64,000 nucleotides of DNA. It comes from an uncultured Kordiimonas sp. GTDB taxonomy: Bacteria; Pseudomonadota; Alphaproteobacteria; Sphingomonadales; Kordiimonadaceae. This document shows positions 8,351 through 17,234 of this stretch, in pieces. Position numbers and translations under genes: made by a program. The stretch covers positions 62,001-126,000 of the forward strand of contig CANMRM010000007.1 in the NCBI GenBank assembly GCA_947500295.1, given 5' to 3'. Below the pieces are notes generated by a model, which did not search any database, was not told the origin of the DNA, and saw nothing but the letters and a program-made list of their open reading frames with translations. Numbering within the stretch: position 1 is the first letter of the stretch; the number at the start of each line of letters is the position of its first letter.

Positions 8351-9065
8351 ATTCCATCAATTCCAAGAGCAGATGAAGACAGCCGTTCTTACGGGTCAGA
8401 AAGACCCCATTTTGCTTGAAGACCTGAAGCAAACGGGTGGAGTGCCCGTAGAGAAGCGCCTCAATATTCATCACAATAATTTCAGAGAAACACTCTCTGG
8501 CAGCCTGGCCGGTATTTTTCCTGTCCTGGAAGCGTTTGTTGGCAGTGTGTTTCTGAAGGGGGCGCTCGGCGAATTTTGCCAACAAAATCCGCCAAAGGAA
8601 GCAGCGCTTTCAGGCTACGGATCCAGATTCGCAGATTTTCTGGGAGATCATGTCGCGAGCGAGCAGGTGCCTTATGCAGCAGATATTATCAGGTTGGAAT
8701 GGGCAGTCCATGAATTGCAGCTCATTGATGAGTTGGACTTGGTCGAACGCAAAAGCGAAGGCTCACAATGGCGTCTTAATCCTAATGTGAGGGTCATTGC
8801 CAGCGACTTTCCGCTCCTGAGCCTTTGGAGTGTTGCAAATGGGCATATCCCACCGGAGGCAGTCAGTTTTGATCAGGGTGGGCAGACGGTAGCCGTTATT
8901 CTTTCAGGCGGTGAGGTTAGTTTGTTGGCTCTGGATGTTGATGAGGCGACAGCGGTTAAACTCCTGTTGGCGAAAGGGGGTAACTCGCCAGAGGGTATGG
9001 CAAGTGCCAAACTTGGTTCGACTATCCGCACTTTACAAAAAAAACAAATCATCGTTCCGGTCTAG
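8337..9065 (+). CDS. bufC: DUF2063-type partner protein of the MNIO enzyme (BufC-like)
   Basis: The protein has 242 residues from a GTG start at 8337, which follows a strong AGGGAGG ribosome site and overlaps the enzyme gene by 14 bases. A start at 8235 would add a frame-shadow extension and is rejected. The N-terminal half (about 1-95) has the DUF2063 pattern: a helical domain with VEKRLNIHHNNFRETLSGSL and FPVLEAFVG. The C-terminal half is less conserved. In bufferin-type clusters this protein is thought to bind the precursor and present it to the DUF692 enzyme, like other RiPP recognition partners. Gene order and overlap support the same role here. Confidence 0.82.
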   Translation: MERREFHQFQEQMKTAVLTGQKDPILLEDLKQTGGVPVEKRLNIHHNNFRETLSGSLAGIFPVLEAFVGSVFLKGALGEFCQQNPPKEAALSGYGSRFADFLGDHVASEQVPYAADIIRLEWAVHELQLIDELDLVERKSEGSQWRLNPNVRVIASDFPLLSLWSVANGHIPPEAVSFDQGGQTVAVILSGGEVSLLALDVDEATAVKLLLAKGGNSPEGMASAKLGSTIRTLQKKQIIVPV

Positions 9066-9118
9066 CATTGCCTTTGGGGGGGGCGTGTCAGACCATTACA
9101 TAGAGAAAAGGGTCAAAG

Positions 9119-9565
9119 ATGAATTTCATTCAGGCAATAAGAAATTTTTACAGCAAATTGGGCGCGCTGGTTACCGTGCAGGACATAACCATGTTGTGGT
9201 TGAGACTATGGATTGCCGGCATTTTCTATAAATCTGGCCGAACAAAGGCCGGTGAGGGGTATCTGGAACTCAATAGTTTTACACCAGACTTGTTTGAGTA
9301 TGAGCATCCTGTGCCAGGCCTGGAAGCCGAGACAGCGGCGCAACTCGCACTTTACGGTGAGACTTTTCTGCCGCTGATGCTGGTTTTCGGCGTTGCCTCG
9401 CGGTTTGCCGCCGCAGGTTTGCTGGTGATGACCATCGTGATTCAGCTGGTTATGCCTCAGCTTTGGGCGGACCACATCGTTTGGGCAGCAGCTCTTGCTG
9501 GTATCCTGATGGTTGGACCCGGCAAAGTGTCACTTGACAGGTTGTTTGAAAAACAAGTCGGCTAA
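9119..9565 (+). CDS. bufD: DoxX family membrane protein (BufD-like)
   Basis: This 148-residue protein has about four transmembrane helices. The DoxX pattern is visible: LWLRLWIAGIFYKSG near residue 30, a LMLVFGVASRFAAAGLLVMT helix pair and WADHIVWAAALAGILMVGPG at the end. DoxX proteins commonly close operons of the DUF2282-DUF692-DUF2063 kind. Their role there is not settled; membrane redox support or export of the modified peptide has been suggested. It starts 53 bases after the third gene, behind an AAAAGGG ribosome site, and a terminator follows its stop, which closes the four-gene unit. Confidence 0.8.
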   Translation: MNFIQAIRNFYSKLGALVTVQDITMLWLRLWIAGIFYKSGRTKAGEGYLELNSFTPDLFEYEHPVPGLEAETAAQLALYGETFLPLMLVFGVASRFAAAGLLVMTIVIQLVMPQLWADHIVWAAALAGILMVGPGKVSLDRLFEKQVG

Positions 9566-9582
9566 CAGTTTTTGTTTGTCTG

Positions 9583-9620
9583 AGAAAGCCGTCTCTCTGG
9601 TGAGCGCGGCTTTTTCTTTT
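9583..9620 (+). terminator. Intrinsic terminator closing the bufferin-type operon
   Basis: A seven-base stem (AAAGCCG at 9585-9591 with CGGCTTT at 9607-9613) is followed at once by a T-rich run. It lies 18 bases after the stop of the DoxX gene and isolates the cluster from the AsnC regulator downstream. Confidence 0.75.
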
Positions 9621-9686
9621 TTTGTTGATAAATTCTGCTAATAAAGAACCAACAATTGGTTTTAGCGTTTCGTGTAAAGGCATGAT

Positions 9687-10178
9687 ATGGACGATATTGA
9701 TCGAAAAATTCTGGGTCTGCTGCAAAAAGATGCTACGCTCAGTACCGCTGAAATAGCGGAACTGGTGGGGCTGTCTACCACGCCCTGCTGGCGGCGAATT
9801 CAAATTCTGGAGCAGGAAGGATTTATCACGCGGCGGGTTGCCTTGGTGGATCGAAACAAGGTCAATGTGCCCCTTGATGTATTTGTTGCAATCCGGACCA
9901 ACGAGCATAATTTTGAATGGCTGGATGAATTTGCGCGGATTGTATGCGAATTTCCGCAGGTCGTGGAACTCTATCGAATGAGCGGTGAGGTAGACTATCT
10001 GATGCGCGTTGTCGTGCCAGACATGACAGCCTATGACACGTTTTACAAGGAGCTGATCAAACAGGTTCAGTTGACAGACGTCAGCTCATCCTTCGCGATG
10101 GAGCGCATCAAATATACAACTGCTTTGCCGCTTGATTATGCGGCGGAGGGCGGCCGCCAGCGGCGCAGGAGAAGCTGA
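9687..10178 (+). CDS. Lrp/AsnC family transcriptional regulator
   Basis: The product has 163 residues. The N-terminal winged helix-turn-helix begins with the family signature MDDIDRKILGLLQKDA and contains STAEIAELVGLSTTPCWRRI as recognition helix (about 20-40). The C-terminal half is the RAM/ACT-like ligand-binding domain (VVELYRMSGEVDYLMRVVV, about 95-125). Such proteins bind amino acids and control amino acid or general metabolism as octamers. A basic tail (RQRRRRS) is unusual. pepN starts three bases after its stop, so the two are cotranscribed. Peptide-derived amino acids from PepN could feed back on this regulator, but that is inference. Confidence 0.85.
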   Translation: MDDIDRKILGLLQKDATLSTAEIAELVGLSTTPCWRRIQILEQEGFITRRVALVDRNKVNVPLDVFVAIRTNEHNFEWLDEFARIVCEFPQVVELYRMSGEVDYLMRVVVPDMTAYDTFYKELIKQVQLTDVSSSFAMERIKYTTALPLDYAAEGGRQRRRRS

Positions 10179-10181
10179 TCG

Positions 10182-12836
10182 ATGGATGCTGGAAATTCGG
10201 GTGCCGTGCACAAATCTGAAACAAGGCTGGCGGATTATAAACCGTCGGCCTTTTTAATTGATCACTTTCAGCTCACCTTTGAGATATTTGACCAGGTAAC
10301 GAAGGTTACTGCCAAAGGCATGTATCGCAGGGCAGGGCAGGAAAAAGACCTGTGGCTTGATGGCGGACCCCATATGGAACTTGGTGCGGTTTTCCTGGAT
10401 GACAGGCAGCTCGGCGACGACGAGTTCGTGCTGTCGTCAGATGGACTGCGTATCCTGGAGGTACCTGACCGATTTGTTTTGCAGATAGAAACCCGGCTTT
10501 CCCCTGCTGATAATACACGTCTGGAAGGTTTGTATGCTTCCGGCGGAAACCTGTGCACGCAGTGTGAGGCAGAAGGGTTTCGGCATATCTCATATTATCT
10601 GGATCGGCCGGATGTCCTTACGGTTTTTGATGTCCGTATTGAGGCGGATGAGGCGACCTATCCTGTGTTGCTTTCGAACGGCAACTTACAGGAGGCTGGC
10701 CAGCTGACAGATGGCCGCCACTATGCCTGTTGGCATGATCCTTTTCCCAAACCCTGTTATCTGTTTGCGTTGGTTGCCGGAGATTTGAAACCTGTATCAG
10801 ATAGCTACCGGACCAAAAGCGGACGCCAGGTATCTCTCAATATTTATGTGCGGGAGCATGATCTCGATAAATGTGACCACGCGATGCAGTCATTGAAGCG
10901 ATCCATGAAGTGGGATGAGGAGGTATTCGCTCTCGAATATGATCTCGATACATACAACATTGTCGCTGTCTCAGATTTCAACATGGGGGCGATGGAAAAC
11001 AAAGGGCTGAATATTTTTAATACGAAATATGTCCTGGCACGGCCCGACACTGCGACAGACAGTGATTATGACCATGTGGAGGGCGTGATTGGTCACGAAT
11101 ATTTTCACAACTGGACCGGAAACCGGGTTACCTGTCGGGACTGGTTTCAGCTTAGTTTAAAAGAAGGCCTGACTGTCTACCGGGACCAGGAATTTTCCAG
11201 TGATATGGGGTCCAGGGCAGTCAAACGCATTGAGGACGTCAAAACTCTGAGGTTGCTTCAGTTTCCGGAAGATGCCGGTCCGCTTGCACATCCCGTCAGG
11301 CCGGAAAGTTACTTGGAAATCAATAACTTCTACACAACAACTGTTTACAATAAAGGTGCCGAGGTTATTCGTATGATGGCTCGGATACTTGGACGAGACA
11401 CCTTTATTCGAGGGGTGCGTCATTACCTTGCTCGATATGATGGGCAGGCGGCGACTTGTGAGCAGTTTGTCCGGTGCATGGAAGACGTCAGTGAGCATGA
11501 CTTGCGGCAGTTTCGGCGTTGGTATTCGCAAGCCGGAACCCCTGAGATTGAATGCCGGCGAGACGTGGTGGATAACAAGGTTCGACTGACAGTCACACAA
11601 CACTGTCCGTCAACGCCGGGGCAGGCCAAGAAAGAAGCGATGCACATTCCACTTGTCGTGGGATGGGTGGCCAAATCCGGAGAGCCGGTCTCTGCCTCTT
11701 ACGAGGGCTCCCACTCAGCGTCTGACGAGGGTATCTGCCTTCACTTGACAGAGAGCAAACAAGTGTTTGAATTCTCTGGTCTCCCTGCAGGGGCAATTCC
11801 TAGTTTGCTTCGTGGCTTCAGCGCGCCGGTTCAGCTCAAGTCGGATACTAGTGACGAAGAACGCGCCATATTGTTCCGACATGACCAGGACGAATATGCG
11901 CGTTGGCAGGCAGGGCAGGAACTCATCACTCATCATCTTCTACGCAGCATTTCCGATGAGTCTCCTGACCTTAAGGAAGAAAAGGGCGGGCTGGATCTGC
12001 TGCTCGATAGTTTGACATATATATTGAAAGATACGTCGTTGGACGCTGCCTTTACAGCTGAGCTCCTGTCCGTGCCTAGCGAAACCCATTTGGGGCAGCA
12101 ACAGAAAATTCTGGACCCTGAAGGTATACATCATGCCAGGCGAGAGCTTCTTGTCGAGATTGCGGAATGCTGCTGGGAGGTAATAATAAGAAGACTTTCC
12201 CAACTGGCGACGGATTTGTCAGACAATATAACTGGGTCGAAACAGCTACGTAGACTGAACAACCTGTTGTTATCTATAGCCGCCAACTCGAAATCAAATT
12301 CAGAGAAAATAAAGCAGCTTGTATTCCAACATTACGAGCACGCAGCAAACATGACCGACCAATTTGGGGCGCTGAGCATAATAGCAAATAGCCACTGGAA
12401 TGAACGCGAAGAGTTTCTCGACCGCTTTTATGAGCAGTGGAGTTCTGAAGAACTGGTGGTGGATAAATGGTTTGCAGTTCAGGCCACAAGTCCCTCCGTT
12501 AACGCACAAACCGGTATTCCAGCTTTGATGAGTCATCAGGCTTTCACCTTGAAGAACCCCAACAGGCTTCGTTCTTTGATTTCCATGTTTGCGATGGCAA
12601 ATCAGTATAATTTTCACGCTGCGGATGGTGGTGGATACAACCTATTGTCACATGTGGTTCTGGACGTTGACAAAATTAATCCGCAAACGGCAGCAAGGAT
12701 GATTGTCCCCCTTGGAAGGTGGGCGCGGCTGGATGAAGGGCGTCAACAACAAATGAAAAGCGCTCTGGAGAGTGTTTTGTCAGCCCGGGGCCTCAGCGAT
12801 GACGTTAGGGAATTGGCTGAGAAATCATTGGGATAA
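10182..12836 (+). CDS. pepN: Aminopeptidase N (M1 family zinc peptidase)
   Basis: PepN removes N-terminal residues from peptides in the cytoplasm. The 884-residue length fits the bacterial family. The exopeptidase motif GAMEN is at residues 269-273. The zinc motif is HEYFH at 305-309, with the third ligand E328 in KEGLTVYRD exactly 19 residues later. The N-terminal saddle domain (1-200), the catalytic domain (200-450), a beta domain and the alpha-helical C-terminal domain (about 560-884) are all present. The start follows AGGAGAAG. Residues about 600-700 look less conserved than the rest. A hairpin follows the gene. Confidence 0.93.
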   Translation: MDAGNSGAVHKSETRLADYKPSAFLIDHFQLTFEIFDQVTKVTAKGMYRRAGQEKDLWLDGGPHMELGAVFLDDRQLGDDEFVLSSDGLRILEVPDRFVLQIETRLSPADNTRLEGLYASGGNLCTQCEAEGFRHISYYLDRPDVLTVFDVRIEADEATYPVLLSNGNLQEAGQLTDGRHYACWHDPFPKPCYLFALVAGDLKPVSDSYRTKSGRQVSLNIYVREHDLDKCDHAMQSLKRSMKWDEEVFALEYDLDTYNIVAVSDFNMGAMENKGLNIFNTKYVLARPDTATDSDYDHVEGVIGHEYFHNWTGNRVTCRDWFQLSLKEGLTVYRDQEFSSDMGSRAVKRIEDVKTLRLLQFPEDAGPLAHPVRPESYLEINNFYTTTVYNKGAEVIRMMARILGRDTFIRGVRHYLARYDGQAATCEQFVRCMEDVSEHDLRQFRRWYSQAGTPEIECRRDVVDNKVRLTVTQHCPSTPGQAKKEAMHIPLVVGWVAKSGEPVSASYEGSHSASDEGICLHLTESKQVFEFSGLPAGAIPSLLRGFSAPVQLKSDTSDEERAILFRHDQDEYARWQAGQELITHHLLRSISDESPDLKEEKGGLDLLLDSLTYILKDTSLDAAFTAELLSVPSETHLGQQQKILDPEGIHHARRELLVEIAECCWEVIIRRLSQLATDLSDNITGSKQLRRLNNLLLSIAANSKSNSEKIKQLVFQHYEHAANMTDQFGALSIIANSHWNEREEFLDRFYEQWSSEELVVDKWFAVQATSPSVNAQTGIPALMSHQAFTLKNPNRLRSLISMFAMANQYNFHAADGGGYNLLSHVVLDVDKINPQTAARMIVPLGRWARLDEGRQQQMKSALESVLSARGLSDDVRELAEKSLG

Positions 12837-12869
12837 TGAAGTGATTCGGCGTTTTTGACAAATTATTGC

Positions 12870-12900
12870 GTCTGACCTGCGGTAACTTCGCCTGTCAGAC
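12870..12900 (+). terminator. Stem-loop downstream of pepN
   Basis: GTCTGAC at 12870-12876 pairs with GTCAGAC at 12894-12900. Between them GCG and CGC can extend the fold. A short T-run comes only about 15 bases later, so this may be an imperfect terminator or a message-stabilising hairpin. Confidence 0.4.
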
Positions 12901-13020
12901 TAATGAGTGTCACTAGATTTTCGAATTCAAAACCAACTTAGGGTTTGATTTAGTTTGGAAATTTAGGCTCTTCACTTTTTCTTTACGGATGTATGACATT
13001 TTGGGTTGAGTGCAGCACAG

Positions 13021-13040
13021 ATATACTAGAGATAGTATAT
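13021..13040. promoter_or_regulatory. Palindromic operator candidate before the XRE regulator
   Basis: A perfect inverted repeat, ATATACTA-GAGA-TAGTATAT, sits 45 bases before the XRE start codon, in an AT-rich stretch that should contain the promoter. The size and symmetry fit binding by a dimer of a Cro/CI-type helix-turn-helix protein, so autoregulation is likely. This is inferred from position and symmetry only. Confidence 0.5.
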
Positions 13041-13084
13041 AGTGCACTTTATAATGTAATTATTGAAAACGTGGAGAGCGGAAA

Positions 13085-13486
13085 ATGACTAATGGTCCAG
13101 ATCCAATTGACGTCCATGTTGGCCATCGTGTTCGCGCACGCAGAAAAATGCTTGGCCTATCTCAGACGCAACTTGGTCAGGAATTGGGGGTCACGTTTCA
13201 GCAGGTTCAGAAATACGAGCGCGGTACCAATCGAATTGGTTCCAGCCGACTATTCAGGATGTCTACGACACTGGATGTGCCGGTTGCCTACTTCTTTGAA
13301 GGCGCAGAAACAAAAATGCCTGGCTATAGCGCGCCCAGCGACGCAATGGGTGAAGGCGTTTTTGAAAGAGAAGAAACACAGGAATTGGTTGATGCTTACT
13401 ACCGTATTGCCGATCCGCGCATTCGGAAGAAAGTGTTGGGATTGGCGAGACTGTTGTCTTCCGGGGTAGATGAATACGGCATGTAA
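13085..13486 (+). CDS. XRE family helix-turn-helix regulator
   Basis: This is a 133-residue Cro/CI-type DNA-binding protein. The helix-turn-helix is clear at residues about 15-45: RRKMLGLSQTQLGQELGVTF with QQVQKYERG as recognition helix. DVPVAYFFEG follows and links to a helical C-terminal segment (YYRIADPRIRKKVLGLARLL). This architecture is common in alphaproteobacteria. Its targets are unknown. The gene stands alone between pepN and a terminator, with the palindrome described above in front. The ATG follows GGAGAGCGGAAA. Confidence 0.87.
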   Translation: MTNGPDPIDVHVGHRVRARRKMLGLSQTQLGQELGVTFQQVQKYERGTNRIGSSRLFRMSTTLDVPVAYFFEGAETKMPGYSAPSDAMGEGVFEREETQELVDAYYRIADPRIRKKVLGLARLLSSGVDEYGM

Positions 13487-13535
13487 TTGGCCAAAGTTCA
13501 AAAATCATCGTCAGCCTGTAGACCTGAGATAAAAA

Positions 13536-13564
13536 AAACCCCGGCATGGACTGCCGGGGTTTTT
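13536..13564. terminator. Bidirectional intrinsic terminator
   Basis: A GC-rich stem (ACCCCGGCA with TGCCGGGGT) is flanked by an A-run on the left and a T-run on the right. It can therefore stop transcription from the XRE gene on the plus strand and from the PEP-CTERM gene arriving on the minus strand. Confidence 0.85.
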
Positions 13565-13582
13565 GCAATTTATAGGCAAATG

Positions 13583-15979
13583 TCAGCCTGTTTTCTTGCG
13601 CCTTTTTCGTTGACGCCTTGCGACATAAACCAGCCCTGGTGCCAGTAGCAGAAGGCTTGAGGGCTCTGGCACAGTGGTAAGGCGCAGAATGGCTGTGTCT
13701 ACACTGGTCAGAATAAAGTCGCCAGGCAGGAACAGGCTGCCGCCAGTGACGAAATTGATAAACCTGTCATCGCCAATGCTGCCATCATAACGAACGTTCA
13801 GTTCGACGACATAGTTGCCGCCCCGGTCAAATAGGGTCCCGTCACCGGTATTAATCAAAAGGGTTTCGCCGGTGCCTATCACTTCACCGCCCAGGATCCA
13901 TTCCAGTTCAAAGGCGCCCGTATCAACCAGGTTGCAGAAGAGTTCTGCTTCAAATGTCGAAGCGCAGCCGTCGAGTGTGAAATCACTGCCGAGGGGCTGG
14001 GCTTCATAAATCCCAGCTTCAGCCGCTAAAGTTGGGGCTGGTTCTGGCTCAGGTTCTGGCTCAGGGGCAGGTGTTGGTGCCGGCGTAGGTTCTGGCGTCG
14101 GCTCCGGTGTTGGTTCCGGAGTAGGCTCAGGCGTTGGTTCCGGAGTAGGCTCAGGCGTTGGCTCTGGGGTAGGCTCAGGCGTCGGCTGCGGAGTAGGCTC
14201 AGGCGTTGGTTCCGGAGTAGGCTCAGGCGTTGGTTCCGGAGTAGGCGGCGGAGTAGGCTCTGGTGTTGGCTCAGGGTCCGGTTCGTTAGGCGCACCAATG
14301 GTATCACCAACATTGTCTACTGGTGCCGGTGCCGCAACCGGGTCATTGGAAACGGTTTCGGGTTCTGGCTCAGGGTCCGGTTCCGGCTCGGGTTCCGGCT
14401 CTGGTTCGGGCTCTGGTTCAGTTTGCGGCTGTGGATCCGCAGCAGGTGTTGCCGCAACTGCTTCGTCGGTCGGCAATCCGCCTTGGTTATCCGCAAACAC
14501 TGTAACGGGATCGATAATCGGGACGTCCAGACCAAGTACCGTTTCTACGGTCACATTCTGGCCCGCCGCTGGGGCAACCCTGTTGATAAATTCGGCAACC
14601 TCTTCTGCCAGTTGCTGCTCAATATCGTTGTCGGGTTCCGGATAGATAATGACTGCTGTGACGTATGTGTCCTGACCACCTAGCTGGCGGAAGTTGATGC
14701 GAAGCGTGCCATCAACTACTTCAGCGCGGGTAACAAGCATATGACCTGCCGAAGGACCTACGCCGCCGCCGCCGGTCGCTTGCGCAAAAGGAGTGATGTT
14801 TGGAAGAAAGCCGGGGGCCAATGCCTCAGTTAGTGCGACATAGGACGCTGGCGTTACAGCTGCATCGATGCCTGACATGGTATGAGATACGGGCAGGATG
14901 TTTCCGCTGGCAGACCCATCAAGCGCATATAAGGTATCTGTGTCCGCAGAGGTCACTTGCGAAGGGTCGATCGATCCACCATCAGACAGACGCCCGACAC
15001 CTTCTGTTGACAGCTTCATCACAGGAACAAGGTCGTCTGTTGCTCGTGCATCGACCATGTTAACCTTGGCACCGTTTCGCTTCAGGTCAACGCCGAAGGG
15101 ATAAAGTGGTGATTGGCCATTGGGTCGTGGTGCTGTCAATACAACAACCCGGTATCTGCCGTTTTTCAGTCCGTTCGCGACAAATTGCTCGATGTTGCGA
15201 ACACCTTTTGACATGATTGACGGACCAGCCTGAGCGCCTTCGGCCTGCATATTGCGGCCCTCGAGCATCTTGCTGTCAGACGAAACGCGAATAAAGTCAG
15301 TAAATGGCTTGTCGCTTCCGGGACCCAAGTCCCAACCAATTGCACCCTCTGTTAGCTCGAAATTCTCATCCAGCACAAAAGGCGCCATAAACGCGGTCCA
15401 GTGTGTTCGCGCTCCAGCTTCAATAATCAGGTTTGCCGCGTCCGAAATTGTTGCCAGGTCATAATCTCCGGCAGCAGCTTCGATCCGGTCCAGGAGCGCG
15501 TCCATGCGCGCTTTAAGAATATCGGTGTCACCCATCGCCTGATTGAGGTAGGACTGGACAACCTGAAAACCCCATTCGTCAACGGCCAGTGCGCCTTCTA
15601 CCGCTTCATCCAGGGTAACCGTAGGAAATGTCTCAATTCTAGCTTCAACGGGCGCGCGAATGAGTTCAGCACTACGCGTACCGGTCAAATAGAAATCTGC
15701 GTCGCCCGCGCCGTCGTTGTCAGCAATTTCATTGGCAAGACTTGGCCGGGCAATCTGCAATCGTCTGATACCTGGAATCTCGACAGGAGGCGGGGTCCTC
15801 ATCCGGTAGGTTGCCGGGGGAGGAAGCAGGCCGCTATTCAATACCGGTGGTAGCGTGTCGTCCAGGATAACAAGCTCCGGCGCCTTGTTGGAGTAGGCAC
15901 CATAAATAAGCGTCCCGGTAGCAACCGCGGTACCAGTCAGTAGAGTTGAAATTATCAGGGTTTTATTGCTAGAAGCCAT
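13583..15979 (-). CDS. PEP-CTERM sorting-domain protein with long Pro-Thr-Glu repeat region
   Basis: The protein has 798 residues. An N-terminal hydrophobic segment (about 8-30) can act as signal or anchor. Residues about 40-480 form a globular part with no family I recognise. Residues about 520-660 are low-complexity Glu-Pro and Pro-Thr-Pro-Glu-Pro repeats. A compact beta-rich domain with two Cys follows (about 670-765). The end is a clear PEP-CTERM signal: [20 protein letters not shown] plus a basic tail, meaning the motif, a hydrophobic helix and Arg/Lys residues recognised by exosortase. The cognate XrtA gene lies 17 kb away in this window. The protein is probably cut after the PEP motif and released or attached to exopolysaccharide. 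It is transcribed away from the polysaccharide genes. Confidence 0.88.
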   Translation of the reverse strand: MASSNKTLIISTLLTGTAVATGTLIYGAYSNKAPELVILDDTLPPVLNSGLLPPPATYRMRTPPPVEIPGIRRLQIARPSLANEIADNDGAGDADFYLTGTRSAELIRAPVEARIETFPTVTLDEAVEGALAVDEWGFQVVQSYLNQAMGDTDILKARMDALLDRIEAAAGDYDLATISDAANLIIEAGARTHWTAFMAPFVLDENFELTEGAIGWDLGPGSDKPFTDFIRVSSDSKMLEGRNMQAEGAQAGPSIMSKGVRNIEQFVANGLKNGRYRVVVLTAPRPNGQSPLYPFGVDLKRNGAKVNMVDARATDDLVPVMKLSTEGVGRLSDGGSIDPSQVTSADTDTLYALDGSASGNILPVSHTMSGIDAAVTPASYVALTEALAPGFLPNITPFAQATGGGGVGPSAGHMLVTRAEVVDGTLRINFRQLGGQDTYVTAVIIYPEPDNDIEQQLAEEVAEFINRVAPAAGQNVTVETVLGLDVPIIDPVTVFADNQGGLPTDEAVAATPAADPQPQTEPEPEPEPEPEPEPDPEPEPETVSNDPVAAPAPVDNVGDTIGAPNEPDPEPTPEPTPPPTPEPTPEPTPEPTPEPTPQPTPEPTPEPTPEPTPEPTPEPTPEPTPEPTPEPTPAPTPAPEPEPEPEPAPTLAAEAGIYEAQPLGSDFTLDGCASTFEAELFCNLVDTGAFELEWILGGEVIGTGETLLINTGDGTLFDRGGNYVVELNVRYDGSIGDDRFINFVTGGSLFLPGDFILTSVDTAILRLTTVPEPSSLLLLAPGLVYVARRQRKRRKKTG
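14083..14274. repeat. Tandem 24-base repeats coding for (PEPTPEPT)n
   Basis: Within the PEP-CTERM gene, five 24-base units run in exact register from 14121 (14121, 14145, 14169, 14193, 14217). The units at 14121, 14193 and 14217 are identical. Degenerate copies flank them. Because 24 is a multiple of three, gain or loss of units keeps the frame, so length can vary between strains. Confidence 0.85.
14359..14420. repeat. Six-base Glu-Pro coding repeats
   Basis: A run of near-identical six-base units (ggttcc, ggctcg and similar on the plus strand) encodes alternating Glu-Pro on the minus strand, with an occasional Asp. It lies in the same low-complexity part of the PEP-CTERM protein and may also vary in length by slippage. 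Confidence 0.7.
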
Positions 15980-16174
15980 CTAGGTGTCGACTTTCTTTGA
16001 TAATCTACGCTTTACGACCCACAGATGCAGTATACAGCTGGAGCACTATTATACGACCCCTAAACGAGATCTATATGCCTTAAAGCGGCGGAATAAGCAA
16101 GAATTTCGCATGACGAATTTCAAGAAACGCAGCACCCCCCTCATTCTTAAACAAACCTATCATACCGCTGGAAG

Positions 16175-17053
16175 TTGAAAATAGTGTTAACCAGAACCCC
16201 ATTTGATGACCTGCTTGATCTTGTTGAGCAAATGCCAACCGCCGATGAGACATGTCAAAATGTCATTGCCGCCAATTTTTCAGGCTATAAACCACTGTTA
16301 AAAAATAACTTTTCTGGAGCGCTTGCCTGGATGGCTGCATGGCAGGGGCGATCCGATCCGAGTACACGTGAGAGTCACATCTGCATATTTGTGAGTAGCT
16401 ACGATAGTGGTCACACCCTGGACGCGGCGATTGGCTATGCGGATCTCGCCGGGCGCGGAGATACGATGCTGAATAAGTTATGCAAAGATAAAGGGGTAGG
16501 GCTGAGGGTTTTGGAGCTTGCGCCAAGTATGCCTCATCGTCTGGGTTCTTGGTCTGAAAAGGAGTGCATGGCGGCATGCGCGTTTGGCATGGAGGCGACG
16601 GCAGCGGGTGGAGACTTGCTTGGACTAAGTTCTGTGGCACCTGGCTCAAATGAGGTGGCCCAACAGCTATTGAATATCCTGAAGGAAGAAAAACCCAAGT
16701 CAGGTTTGAACGACGATCAGAGATTCGAAAAGAAGCAGCTACTTGATGCGCTGTTGGCTCAAGGTGGCCGAGAGGTTGCCGCCCTGGTTGGAGCCATAGT
16801 CGCGGCTCGAAGTCGTCGGCTGCCGGTAATTGTTGAAGGGTGGTCTGCATTGGCAGCAGTTTTTCTTTTGTGGAGGCTTGACGTTACTTCGGTCGAGCAC
16901 GTTCTCTTTGCATCGATTTCAGATGCCGAACAGAACGAGTTTCTTGATCAAATGGGACAATCCCCACTCATTGCGTTGAATAATGAGTTTGGAGCAGGTG
17001 AGGGGGTGGCACTGGCGATTTCAGCTCTCAGTCCCCTAACATCACTAATTTAG
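16175..17053 (+). CDS. Divergent CobT-like protein (nicotinate-nucleotide:dimethylbenzimidazole phosphoribosyltransferase fold)
   Basis: The protein has 292 residues from a TTG; a GTG at 16184 is an alternative start. CobT makes the lower ligand precursor of cobalamin. The CobT fold is recognisable in GREVAALVGAIVAARSRRLP and VIVEGWSALAAVFLLWRLD (about 205-245) and in the closing GAGEGVALA. Family members end with GEGTGAALA, whose first Glu is the catalytic base. Here that position is A274, and a Glu appears two residues later at E276. The phosphate-binding GEMGIGNT motif is also not visible. The protein is shorter than usual (about 340). No other cobalamin gene is near. It may be inactive in the classic reaction or have another substrate. 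Confidence 0.65.
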   Translation: MKIVLTRTPFDDLLDLVEQMPTADETCQNVIAANFSGYKPLLKNNFSGALAWMAAWQGRSDPSTRESHICIFVSSYDSGHTLDAAIGYADLAGRGDTMLNKLCKDKGVGLRVLELAPSMPHRLGSWSEKECMAACAFGMEATAAGGDLLGLSSVAPGSNEVAQQLLNILKEEKPKSGLNDDQRFEKKQLLDALLAQGGREVAALVGAIVAARSRRLPVIVEGWSALAAVFLLWRLDVTSVEHVLFASISDAEQNEFLDQMGQSPLIALNNEFGAGEGVALAISALSPLTSLI

Positions 17054-17234
17054 AGTGCCTAAAACGTTTGCTCCAATGGGAAGGCATCTTGCACTTGGCG
17101 ATCAGGGCGCATAATGTCTTTGCTCAGCATGAAAGTGGCAACCGGCGCCTGTCGAGCGGGTTGACAATCGGGGGAGCGGCATTTCAGTTTGATTAAATAG
17201 ATCAGGCTTATGTGCAAAAGAGGGCTGAATTCAT

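Noticed and set aside
14083-14420. Repeat block as a CRISPR array or minisatellite
   Set aside because: There are no spacers; the units are contiguous and encode Pro/Thr/Glu repeats in frame within a clear gene.
15984-16178. Small plus-strand open frame (64 residues)
   Set aside because: No ribosome site or protein character; it occupies the divergent promoter space of the PEP-CTERM and CobT-like genes.
17161-17193. TTGACA as promoter of the polysaccharide operon
   Set aside because: The -35 box is perfect, but no acceptable -10 box lies at 16-18 bases, so I did not list it.
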